Shown: one piece after another, positions 1 to 8,000 of the stretch | Layout of the letters: each line of letters begins with the position of its first letter | Position numbering within the stretch: the first letter of the stretch is position 1 | Source: a virus | Strand: one strand, 5' to 3' | IMG/VR virus record: IMGVR_UViG_3300013102_000047 | Span: 1-40,811 of that record | DNA: 40,811 nucleotides | Program-made: the position numbers and the translations under genes | Notes under the pieces: generated by a model | Databases searched by the model: none | What the model saw: the letters and a program-made list of their open reading frames with translations, nothing else | Told to the model about the DNA's origin: nothing

Positions 1-39
1 ACAGGGGACTTCGGTAGCGGAGCCTTCGGCGGCGTATAG
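1..39 (+). CDS. C-terminal end of an upstream gene (probably capsid or decoration protein)
   Basis: The reading frame is open from the first base and ends at a TAG at 37-39, giving the last 12 residues TGDFGSGAFGGV. It is followed at once by a strong hairpin and then by small structural genes. In related siphoviruses the major capsid gene lies just before the head-tail connector genes and often carries a terminator after it, so capsid or head decoration is the likely identity. The visible fragment is too short to show this. It could equally be another late structural gene. Confidence 0.5.
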   Translation, partial: TGDFGSGAFGGV

Positions 40-54
40 CGCCTGAGTCACCGG

Positions 55-91
55 GGCCGGGGAAGTGGAGGTAGCGACCACTTCCCCGGCC
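55..91 (+). terminator. Strong hairpin after the first structural gene
   Basis: A perfect 14-bp stem is formed by 55-68 and 78-91 around a 9-base loop. The 3' side is followed only by TTCC, so there is no long T tract. It lies 15 bases after the stop codon of the partial first gene and before the start at 132. It could act as a partial terminator or as a 3' end that protects the message of an abundant gene. Confidence 0.7.
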
Positions 92-131
92 TTCCATCCA
101 TCCTTTGCAGTACCAATCCGAAAGGCCCGTC

Positions 132-350
132 ATGGCAACACCCTTTCCCACCGTCCAGCCCGGCGACGTGTGGGGCCAGAAACTCCTCGACGCAATCACT
201 TCCCGGGACACTGACGCTGTGGCCGCCGCTGGCACCGCCGCTGACGCCAAGATCGCCGCCAAGGTCGGCGCCTCCACGCTGATCCTCGGCCCGCAGGACC
301 CCGTACCGGCCAACACCCCGGCCGGAACCGTCATCTTCAGGACCACCTAA
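132..350 (+). CDS. Small structural-module protein, 72 aa
   Basis: This unrecognised 72-residue protein has its start chosen at ATG 132, because GAAAGG lies about 6 bases upstream. An in-frame TTG at 105 has no such site. It begins MATPFPTVQPGDVWGQ and has an Ala-rich centre. The C-terminal part, with GPQDPVPANTPAGTVIFR, looks like the short conserved ends seen in phage fibre or neck-passage proteins. The stop is one base before the ATG of the GDPD-domain gene, so the two are probably translationally coupled. A head-fibre or adaptor role for the next protein is inference. Confidence 0.65.
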   Translation: MATPFPTVQPGDVWGQKLLDAITSRDTDAVAAAGTAADAKIAAKVGASTLILGPQDPVPANTPAGTVIFRTT

Positions 351-351
351 G

Positions 352-1866
352 ATGGCCGTCTCCCTCGTCGGCTACACGTCGGCGGAATTCCAGACCGGCG
401 TGTTCAACTACACCCTCACCCCGGACGGCACCATCGCCACCGGGGACTGGCTCGTCGCTGTCGCCGTCACGGGGCAGGGGCAGGTCCTCGCGGTCCCGAC
501 GGGGTGGACGGCCCTCTACAACATGAAGGGCACCGGCACGCTGAACACTGCCGTGTTCACGAAGAAGCGCCTTGCCGGGGACACCGGCTACACCTTCACC
601 TTCGGCGGCGCCACCACGTCCGCGAAGATCGCGATGATGTGGGTGCGCGGCGCGGCCGACACCGGCTGGGTGATCCCCACGGACGGCCGCTACCGGGCCA
701 ACTCCGGCGGCACCTTCAACAACATCGCCGACCCGATCACCGTCGCGGCCAACACGCTCGCGCTGGTCATCTCCACCGAGCGCACTTCCGCCACCGAATC
801 GAACATCTCCTCGATGACCGGGGCGACGCCGTGGTTCTTCGTGCCGCAAAACGGCGCCACCCAAATCGAAACCATCGCGGTCGGCTCCGTGCTGTCCTCC
901 GGCGGCGGGGCCACCCCGTCCGTCACCATCACCTACCCGAACACGCAGGCCGCGAACGGCTGGGCCGTCCAGCTCGGCATCCCTGTCGCGGCCGCCGCTC
1001 CCGCCAGCGGGCTTTCGCGCTGGGTCGGCGGCGTCGAGGTCCCCGTGACGGTGAAGCTGTGGAACGGCACCGCCGAGGTCGCGCTCACCCAGTCCCAGCC
1101 CGCCGTCGGCAACTATCGGATCGCGGACCTGCTGGCGACGTCCCCGTTCTACATCGCGCACCGCGGCTCCATGGACAACTGGCCCGAGCACACCATGCGG
1201 GCGTTCAAGAACTCGGTCAACTACGGCATGAAGGCGCTGGAGGTGTCGGTCAACGTCACCACCGACAGCGTCATCTTCTGCCACCACGACACCAACCTGT
1301 CGCGGATGACCGGGACGAACCTGAACTTCTCCGCCGCGACTGCCGCGCAGGTGGACGCGCTGACCACGACGGGCGGGCTGACGGACAACCCGACGCAGGA
1401 CCGCCAGCCGGTCGCCCGGCTCACCGACGTGCTCGCGGCGTACGCCTCCAACCATGTGCTGTTCATCGAGCCGAAGTCCGGCGGCGCGTGGCAGGCGGAC
1501 CTGATCGCGCTGATTAAGACGTACCCGGACATCACCAACCGGATCGTCTGGAAGGCGCCGATTGTCTCCGGCTTCTCCGGCGCCAAGACCGCGGGCTTCA
1601 CCACATGGGGCTACCTGCTTCAGGACGACCCGGCGCACGCGGACTGGCAGACCCTCGTGGCGAAGTCGGACGTGGACTGGATCGGCGTGAACCACACCGC
1701 GACCGACGCCTACATTCAGGGCGTCGTGGCGCTGGCGAACAGCCTCGGCAAGAAGGTCATCATGTGGGAAATCCACACCGCCGCGATGCGCGACCGGGCG
1801 CTGTCCCTCGGCGTCACGGGAATGATGACCTCCAATGTCCGCACCGTCCTGCCCAAGTACCCCTAG
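352..1866 (+). CDS. Tail or fibre protein with glycerophosphodiester phosphodiesterase domain
   Basis: The protein has 504 residues. The first ~230 are Gly/Thr/Ser-rich and beta-type, as in fibre or head-decoration proteins. A GDPD-like domain follows at about 265-504. Family signatures visible are IAHRG with H270-R271-G272, the PEHT variant of the ENT motif, LEVSV with acidic E297, HHD at 311-313, and FIEPK with E373. GDPD enzymes hydrolyse glycerophosphodiesters and some act on glycerol-phosphate polymers, so a virion enzyme attacking teichoic-acid-like surface polymers is plausible. Its site between a probable capsid gene and the endolysin is unusual, since such enzymes are often in the tail-fibre block. 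The stop is 8 bases before the endolysin start. Confidence 0.85.
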   Translation: MAVSLVGYTSAEFQTGVFNYTLTPDGTIATGDWLVAVAVTGQGQVLAVPTGWTALYNMKGTGTLNTAVFTKKRLAGDTGYTFTFGGATTSAKIAMMWVRGAADTGWVIPTDGRYRANSGGTFNNIADPITVAANTLALVISTERTSATESNISSMTGATPWFFVPQNGATQIETIAVGSVLSSGGGATPSVTITYPNTQAANGWAVQLGIPVAAAAPASGLSRWVGGVEVPVTVKLWNGTAEVALTQSQPAVGNYRIADLLATSPFYIAHRGSMDNWPEHTMRAFKNSVNYGMKALEVSVNVTTDSVIFCHHDTNLSRMTGTNLNFSAATAAQVDALTTTGGLTDNPTQDRQPVARLTDVLAAYASNHVLFIEPKSGGAWQADLIALIKTYPDITNRIVWKAPIVSGFSGAKTAGFTTWGYLLQDDPAHADWQTLVAKSDVDWIGVNHTATDAYIQGVVALANSLGKKVIMWEIHTAAMRDRALSLGVTGMMTSNVRTVLPKYP

Positions 1867-1874
1867 GAGACACC

Positions 1875-2633
1875 TTGTTTACCCAGCTCATCACCCCCAA
1901 CCCGTACGGGCCCAAGGCCGAGGAGGGCCTGTGCCTCCAGTACGTGCGCCAAGCCTTCGGGCTTCCGGCACGGTTCGGGTCCGCGACCGAGGCGTGGAAC
2001 AACTCGCGCTCCCAGCACCGGGACCGGAACTACCCCAAGGGTGTCTGGTTCGCGGTGTGGTGGAAGCTCGCGGGCAACCCGTACGGCCACGTCGCCGCGG
2101 TGGCCCCGGACGGCCGGGTGTTCTCCACTTCCAACCTCAACCCCAACCCGCTGAAGGTCCACCCGAACGTCGCCGACGTCGAAGCCTACTACGCCCGGTA
2201 CGGGCACCCGCTGACGTACCTCGGCTGGACCGAAGATGTGGCCGGTTTCCCGGTCATCGCCCCGGGCATTTCCGCTCAGGGCTCCACCACCACCACAGGA
2301 GACATTTTCATGGCACTTTCCGATGCAGAACAGAAGCGCATCCTCGCCGCCGCCGACCGGATCAACGGCCGTGTCGCCGACGTCCGGGTGCTGAACGCCG
2401 AGGACGGCGCGTACATGAACGCGATGCGTGACGCACAGCACGCGAAGGTCATGGCGGCGCTGGACCAGACGCTCGACAAGGAGGACGGCGGCTACATCGT
2501 CAACCTCGTCAACGCGATCAAGCCCGGCTCCGTGGACCCCAAGGCCATCGCCGACGCCATCGTCGCCCTGATCCCCGTCGGCGTCTCCCCCAAGGCTGTC
2601 GCTGACGAACTCGCCGCACGGCTGAAGGACTAA
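1875..2633 (+). CDS. Endolysin, CHAP-like N-terminal domain
   Basis: The 252-residue protein starts at TTG 1875, behind AGGAGA at 1865-1870. The N-terminal ~125 residues fit a CHAP or related Cys/His peptidase: GLCLQYVRQAFG carries the candidate nucleophile C20 and YGHVAAV carries H72. The C-terminal ~107 residues start MALSDAEQKRILAAADRING and are separated by a Thr-rich linker. That part is helical and probably binds the cell wall or multimerises. The gene is in the structural block, far from the holin-like genes at 18-19 kb, which is uncommon. It could instead be a virion-associated lysin. An internal SD and ATG at 2297-2312 predict a second product. Confidence 0.75.
   Translation: MFTQLITPNPYGPKAEEGLCLQYVRQAFGLPARFGSATEAWNNSRSQHRDRNYPKGVWFAVWWKLAGNPYGHVAAVAPDGRVFSTSNLNPNPLKVHPNVADVEAYYARYGHPLTYLGWTEDVAGFPVIAPGISAQGSTTTTGDIFMALSDAEQKRILAAADRINGRVADVRVLNAEDGAYMNAMRDAQHAKVMAALDQTLDKEDGGYIVNLVNAIKPGSVDPKAIADAIVALIPVGVSPKAVADELAARLKD
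2297..2312 (+). promoter_or_regulatory. Internal ribosome binding site and in-frame start within the endolysin
   Basis: AGGAGA at 2297-2302 is followed after 7 bases by ATG 2310, which is codon 146 of the endolysin and in frame. It would give a separate 107-residue C-terminal protein ending at 2633. Secondary translation products of this kind are known for several endolysins, where free binding domains assemble with the full-length enzyme. Here it is predicted from spacing and from the domain boundary only. Confidence 0.6.
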
Positions 2634-2637
2634 GAAC

Positions 2638-3372
2638 ATGAGCTGGCCCGTAATCTGGCCCGGCGGCACCACCCCCGCCGGGGCCTCCCCTGAACAGGTG
2701 GCGCTGGCGGAGACGTACGCCGCCAACACCCTGCGGTTCCTGACCCTGAACAGGGTCGGCGGGAACCCGATCACCGTCATGCCCTGCGCCCGGACCTGCC
2801 GCAGGCCGCTGATGCGGGCCGCTCTGTTCTCCCCCGTCCCCTTCTACCCGTCCGCGACGGACCTGCGCGCCTGCGGGTGCTCGCTCGGGTGCGGGTGCTC
2901 CGGCGTCGGCGGCGTCGAACTGGACGGCCCCGTCGGGCGCATCGACGAGGTCAAGATCAACGGCACCGTGCTGGGCCCGGATGAGTACCTTGTCATGGAC
3001 GGCCACACGCTGATCCGCAAGGACCACACCAACTGGCCCGCCTGCGCCGGGAAGGACTTCACCGTCACTTACCTTCAGGGCTACGAGGTCGACGACATGG
3101 GGAAGTTCATCGCCGGTCTGCTCGCCGAGGAATTCATCAAGGCGATGCTCGCGGACAAGAAGTGCCGCCTGCCCTCCACCATCACCACGATGGCGCGGCA
3201 GGGGATCAGCTACGAGCTGACCAAGGGCATGTTCGTTGACGGCGTCACGGGCATCCCGGAGGTCGACGCGTATGTGGTGCTGTGGAATCCGTACGGCCTG
3301 CGCACCCGCCCCGCGGTGTACTCCCCTGACCTGCCGCACTCCCACCAAGTCACCCTCGGGAGCTGGCAGTAA
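2638..3372 (+). CDS. Head-to-tail adaptor
   Basis: The protein has 244 residues and starts at ATG 2638, five bases after the endolysin stop. Its size, its position before two further connector genes and its sequence pattern fit actinophage head-to-tail adaptor proteins, which sit under the portal: an N-terminal segment with ALAETYAANTLRFLT, and a later helical part with KFIAGLLAEEFIKAML. A Cys-rich stretch at about residues 80-88 (CGCSLGCGC) and earlier Cys residues are distinctive and could be structural or metal-binding. Its stop overlaps the next start (TAATG at 3370-3374). The adaptor call rests on order and general resemblance. Confidence 0.65.
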   Translation: MSWPVIWPGGTTPAGASPEQVALAETYAANTLRFLTLNRVGGNPITVMPCARTCRRPLMRAALFSPVPFYPSATDLRACGCSLGCGCSGVGGVELDGPVGRIDEVKINGTVLGPDEYLVMDGHTLIRKDHTNWPACAGKDFTVTYLQGYEVDDMGKFIAGLLAEEFIKAMLADKKCRLPSTITTMARQGISYELTKGMFVDGVTGIPEVDAYVVLWNPYGLRTRPAVYSPDLPHSHQVTLGSWQ

Positions 3373-3866
3373 TGGCACAGTCCGCCCGGCAAATGGCCGA
3401 CATCCTCCTCGCTTCCCTCGTTGTCGCACTGCGGGACAAGGGGGGCGAGGAGGTCTGCTCCACCGCGATCTACCACGGCGACTCTGTCACCCTCGACTAC
3501 GCCGACTGCGGTGGGATGGCGTGGGTGCGGCTGGTGTCCACCGGCCCGTCACGGAACTTCCCCTCCGTCATCTCAGACCTGAACGCCTGCGGCGCCTCGC
3601 TCGCACACACGTTCGAGTTGGGCGTGATGCGCGCGGCACCGCTGGCGACGGCACTGCTGGCCGGGTCCGGCGTGGACCTGCCCGACGACGCCGAGAACAC
3701 TGAGGCCGCGGCGCTGGCGCTCGATGACATGGAGGCGCTGTGGGCCGCGATCCAGATGGCGGCGCAGGACATCGAACTGCTGGTGCCGGGGACCTACACC
3801 CCGGTCGGCCCGACGGGCGGCTCGCTCGGCGGCACATGGTCTGTGACGGTCGGGGACGATGACTGA
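3372..3866 (+). CDS. Head-tail connector or tail completion protein
   Basis: This 164-residue protein is translationally coupled to both neighbours through TAATG and TGATG junctions. Its mid region reads VRLVSTGPSRNFP, followed by CGASLAHTFELGVMRAAP. That pattern recurs in neck proteins of actinophages that follow the adaptor. The C-terminal part is acidic. It probably belongs to the head-to-tail stopper or tail-terminator group, but which of the two cannot be decided from sequence alone. No transmembrane segment or signal peptide is visible. Confidence 0.55.
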   Translation: MAQSARQMADILLASLVVALRDKGGEEVCSTAIYHGDSVTLDYADCGGMAWVRLVSTGPSRNFPSVISDLNACGASLAHTFELGVMRAAPLATALLAGSGVDLPDDAENTEAAALALDDMEALWAAIQMAAQDIELLVPGTYTPVGPTGGSLGGTWSVTVGDDD

Positions 3867-4351
3867 TGCCTACCGCGTTTGTCCGCGTCCATGAGGGCGC
3901 GGTCCAGTCGTTCCTCCTCCCCGGCCAGCCGGTCGATGAGCTGATCCACAACACCGCCCAGCACACCCGTGCGTTCGCCCGCGAGCACATCAACAACCGC
4001 ACCGGGGCGCTGTCGCGGTCGATTCAGGTCAACCGGCCGACCCGCACCGGGCCGCTGACAAACTCCTCACTGGTGGTGGCGCTGTCCAAGCACGCGCTAT
4101 ACGTCCACGAAGGGACGGGCCGCATCTTCCCGAAGCACGGCAAGATGCTGACCATTCCCAAACAGAACTACGGAATCAGCGGGGGCGGCAACCCGTCCGG
4201 CGGTTCACTGCGCAAAGCGTGGCGTTCCGGCGGACGCGTGGCGTTCCCCGACGGCGCCCCGTACTTCACCCGGCGCTCCATTAGCGGTCAGAAGGCGAAC
4301 CCATTCCTGAAGAAGGGCCTCGCCGAGGCTATGGCACTCGTTCGCAGATAA
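3866..4351 (+). CDS. HK97 gp10-like tail/neck protein
   Basis: The protein has 161 residues. A helical N-terminus leads to HINNRTGALSRSI, then a beta-rich centre with YVHEGTGRIFP at about residues 77-88, then a basic, Gly-rich loop and a helical C-terminus with KANPFLKKGLAEAM. The RTGALSRSI...HEGTG...NPFL order is characteristic of the HK97 gp10 family, whose members close the tail top or join it to the connector. The start overlaps the previous stop. It is the last gene before the chaperone pair. A major tail protein would normally follow here, and none does. Confidence 0.75.
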   Translation: MPTAFVRVHEGAVQSFLLPGQPVDELIHNTAQHTRAFAREHINNRTGALSRSIQVNRPTRTGPLTNSSLVVALSKHALYVHEGTGRIFPKHGKMLTIPKQNYGISGGGNPSGGSLRKAWRSGGRVAFPDGAPYFTRRSISGQKANPFLKKGLAEAMALVRR

Positions 4352-4372
4352 GCCGCGCCTTCCACGGATACT

Positions 4373-4414
4373 GAGTACCCGCCGGTACTCTGATACTGGC
4401 CGTGCAATCGGCCA
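4373..4414 (+). other. Tandem hairpins between neck and chaperone genes
   Basis: Two short perfect stems follow one another. The first is GAGTACC (4373-4379) with GGTACTC (4384-4390) around a 4-base loop. The second is TGGCCG (4397-4402) with CGGCCA (4409-4414) around a 6-base loop. They fill the 94-base gap before the chaperone start. There is no T tract, so they are more likely to tune message processing or termination between neck genes and chaperones than to be a simple terminator. Confidence 0.5.
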
Positions 4415-4445
4415 CTCCGGGAGACTGAAATACAGGAGACATCCG

Positions 4446-4877
4446 TTGAAAGAATTTGTTACAGCCGTAAAGACCGAGGACGAAGCTGAAGAGGGCATCA
4501 CCTTCAAGCACAACGGCCGCGAGGTGACGTTCTACCGTCCCTCCAAGGGCCAGCAGACGATGATGCTCGCCATGGGCGGGCGTGGCATGAGCGAAGAAGC
4601 AATCGGCCACTTCATCCACCTGTGGATCAACCTCGGCGACGACGACACCCAGCGCTATTTCCAGGACCTGTTGCTCGACCGCAAGAGCGGCTTCGACATC
4701 GACAGTGAGGGTGGCATCTTCGACATCTGGGAGCACCTTACCGAGGAGTGGTCGGGAAAAGATTCCCAGAAGCCGTCCGGCTCGCGTGCGTCGCGGCGGG
4801 CAACTGGCGCCAAATCGACGGGCACTACTCCGGTAAGGGCGTCGACCTCCTCGCGCTCCCGCTCCCTCGATTCCTAA
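4446..4877 (+). CDS. Tail assembly chaperone, unshifted product (G-like)
   Basis: The 143-residue product uses TTG 4446 with AGGAGA about 8 bases upstream. It lies directly before the tape measure, is acidic and helical, and carries a downstream overlapping frame. These are the marks of the lambda G/GT chaperone system, which keeps the tape measure soluble during tail assembly. After codon 105 the zero frame continues into a Ser/Arg/Thr-rich tail (SGSRASRRATG and onward). That composition is typical of the out-of-frame reading of a shifted gene and is probably not functionally important. Confidence 0.85.
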   Translation: MKEFVTAVKTEDEAEEGITFKHNGREVTFYRPSKGQQTMMLAMGGRGMSEEAIGHFIHLWINLGDDDTQRYFQDLLLDRKSGFDIDSEGGIFDIWEHLTEEWSGKDSQKPSGSRASRRATGAKSTGTTPVRASTSSRSRSLDS

Positions 4878-5014
4878 ACGTCATCTATGACTGGGCAATG
4901 AATCACCAGAGCGAGGAAGACGCCCTCCGATGGTCGGAAACCCTCGCCAGTCCCCTCCCCAGTTCGTCGGACGAAATGGACGGTAACGAAATTGACCAGC
5001 TCAGCAAGCTCTAA
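4446..5014 (+). CDS. Tail assembly chaperone, -1 frameshift product (GT-like)
   Basis: Ribosomes that slip back one base at 4754-4760 join residues 1-105 of the upstream frame to 84 residues encoded from 4760 to 5014, giving about 189 residues. The added part reads RFPEAVRLACVAAGNW, then DLLALPLPRFLNVIYDWAM and a short acidic end. This T-like domain would contact the tape measure. The only candidate start near the beginning of the second frame is a GTG at 4748 just inside the overlap. The next gene starts 25 bases after this stop. The fusion is a prediction from frame, slip sequence and gene order. Confidence 0.85.
4754..4760 (+). other. Programmed -1 frameshift site GGGAAAA
   Basis: The heptamer is in register as G GGA AAA relative to the 4446 start, matching the X XXY YYZ rule for tandem slippage. 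After the slip the next codon is AGA at 4760, in the frame that stays open to 5014. No clear pseudoknot was worked out downstream. The sequence after the slip is GC-rich and could be structured. Confidence 0.85.
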
Positions 5015-5039
5015 GCAGTAAACGAAAGGACGGGTCACC

Positions 5040-8000
5040 GTGGGTATTGGACGCGAAGTAGCTGACGCGTATATCAGCGTCCACGGTGACCTGTCCCCGT
5101 TCCGGCGTTCCCTGAGCGGAGCCCAGAAGGACATCGAGAAGGCGGCGAAGAACAACGCTGACACCTACGCGGAAGCGTGGGGCAAGCGACTCGAAAAGCA
5201 GACCGGTGACCGGTGGAACTCCATCGTCGACGCGATGTACTCGCAGGAAAAGCTCGACATCAACAAGATGATCGAGCACTTCGATCCGACCGACCTCGAC
5301 AACGCGCAGACGAAGATCAACAAGTTCCTGCTGGACATGTCACGGAACCAGCACCTCACCGGCGATTACTACAAAGATGTCAAGCGGGACATCAACGCCG
5401 CCATCGAGGGGATGCGCGAACGCAACAGGCTCGATGCCGAGAACGAGCAACAACTGCGCGGGCTGAGCATGGCGCTGGAGGCGAACAGCAAGTTCCTTGC
5501 GGACGCGAACAAGGAGAACGAGCGCTGGGCGCGCACCCTCGACGGCATCCGCAAGAACAACGCCATCGGCGACATGGAAGGCGACTTCCGCAAACTGGCC
5601 GGGACCATGAAGTCCGCCGACTTCGCCGACTTCGCGAAGGGCTTCGACACCTTCACGGAACTGCGCAAGCGCGTCTACGACGTCACCGCCGCCATGCAGG
5701 AGCAGGGCCGGATGTCGGACGAGCAGGCCGCCGTGATGCGCGAGAACGTCAACATGTTCATCCGCGGCGAGCACCAGAAGTCCGACGCGATGCGCGAGAC
5801 GCTGGCCGAGACGAACCGGCTGAAGAAAGCTCAGGACGAGTACAACGGCTCGCTCTCCGGGATGGCCAGGAACTTCCACATCGGGAAGCTGGAGAACGAC
5901 TTCCGCAACCTTGCCGCCGCGATGGACTCCAACGACTTCTCCCACTTCGCCCGCGGCGCGGACAACCTCCGGGACATGCGGTTGCAGATCGCGAACACCG
6001 CGAACGAGATGCGCAGGCTCGGCCGGATGACCGATCAGGAATACCTGCTGGTGCTCCAGCGCACCACCGCCCTGACGCACTCCTTCAACGACAACGACGG
6101 CGCAATGAAGCGCTCGATCATCACGGGGGCACGGCTGAGGAAGGTCTTCTCCGGGATGGGCCGTGCACTGCGCGGAACCCGGGAGCACCTTCAGGGCTTC
6201 GCCGGGCTGAACGTCTTCGGCGACATGATCCGGGAGGGACTGGACTTCATCCACAACCTCGACCGCATCGCGGTGTCGGCGTCCAAGGCATTCCTGAAGG
6301 TCGGCGCGCTGGGCTCGGTTGCCGGGTCCTCCCTCGCGGGCCTGTTCGTCATCGCCACCGACCTCGGCGCCGTCATCGGCGGGCTCGGCGCGGCCCTGCC
6401 CGGCTTCCTCGTCGCCGCGGGCATCTCCGGCGGCGTGCTGTACGCGGCGCTGAAGGACATGAAGACGGTCCTGAAGGACCTGACCCCGCAGTTCAAGAAG
6501 CTTCAGGACACCATCTCCAGCAAGTTCTGGGCGCAGGCGAAGAAGCCGATCACCGACCTGACCAAGGCGCTGATGCCGCTCCTGACCACGAAGCTCGGCG
6601 CGACCGGCACCGCATGGGGCAAGGTCTTCGGCTCCCTCGCCGATTCCATCAAGGCGATCCCGCAGAAGCGCATCGCGGGAATGTTCGACCGGATGAATAA
6701 GGGCATCGACATTGCCGCCGGGGCCATGCCGCCGCTGATCCGCGCGTTCACCAACCTCGGCGACGCCGCGTCCCGGCAGTTCGAGCGCTTCGGCACGTGG
6801 ATCAAGAAGATTTCCACCGACTTCGACAAGTTCATCCAGAAGGCGTCCGACAACGGCGACCTCGACAAGTGGATCAACAACATGGTCGACGGCTTCAAGA
6901 ACCTCGGCCGCGCCGCCGACGGCACCTTCGGAATCATCAACGCCATCTCCGACGCCGCGAAGCGGGCCGGGTCCGGCGGGCTGAAGGAATTCGCCGACAA
7001 GCTTCAGGGCATCGCGAAGGCCATGCAGGAGCGCGGCTTCCAAGACACCCTCACCACGTTCATCTCGGGCATGAACATCGCCGTCGGCAAGATGGGCGAG
7101 GCCATCAAGGGCCTCGGCCCGGCACTCCAGTCCGTCATGCCCTCCATCAAGATCGCCCTGTCCGACGTCGGAGACTCGGTCGCCACGATCATCGGCTACC
7201 TCGGCCAGATTCTTTCCAACCCCACCGTGCAGAAGGGCATCACGGACTTCAGCAATGGGGTCAAGACGGCGCTGGGCCTGCTCGCCCCCGCCGTGAAGCC
7301 GTTCGCCGATTCGCTCGGCAACGCCATGTCCCTGCTGGGCAAGGTCGTGGAGTCCGTTGCGAAGATCGCCACCGCGTTCACCGTCAACCTCGCCCCCGTC
7401 CTCGACCAGATGTCGATTAAAGTCCAGACCCTGCTGGACCCGCTCTCGAACATGGCCACCAACGCCATCGAAAAGCTGAAGCCTGTCGCGGACGCGCTGG
7501 ACAAGTTCATCGTCGGACCCATCGTCGCGGCGATGAACTCCTCCCTGATCCCGTCGTTCAACGGCTTCGTGGACAAGGCCAGCCCGGTACTGGCCAAGAT
7601 CGTCGAAGACCTCGGCCCCGTGCTGAAAAGTCTGGTCAACGACGTACTGCCGAACGCGGTGAAGTTCGCCACCGAACTGCTGGACCCGCTGGGGAAGGTC
7701 TTCGACCTGTTCACCCCGGCGCTCAAAAAGCAGATCGACGACGTCGCGGGCGGCTTCAGTTCGCTCTCCGCCGCCATGCGGATCGCGAAGGGCGAGGCGC
7801 GCACCGAGGACTGGGGCACCCTGTTCGGCGCGTTCTCCATGGACGGCTTCAACAAGGCGCAGAAAGCCTACGAGGAGCAAATCAAGAACGCGCCCAAGAC
7901 GGACTGGGGCGACATCTTCGGCGAACTGCTCGGCGGCAACGCGCAGAACGGCATGGCAATCGCGTGGAACGAGAAAATCTACCCGGAGCTGGTCAAGGCC

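Noticed and set aside
337-1776. Long minus-strand open frames opposite the structural genes (also at 5340-8771, 10050-12137 and 14173-16806).
   Set aside because: They are Arg/Gly/His/Val-rich mirror frames caused by high GC content and lie opposite clear genes.
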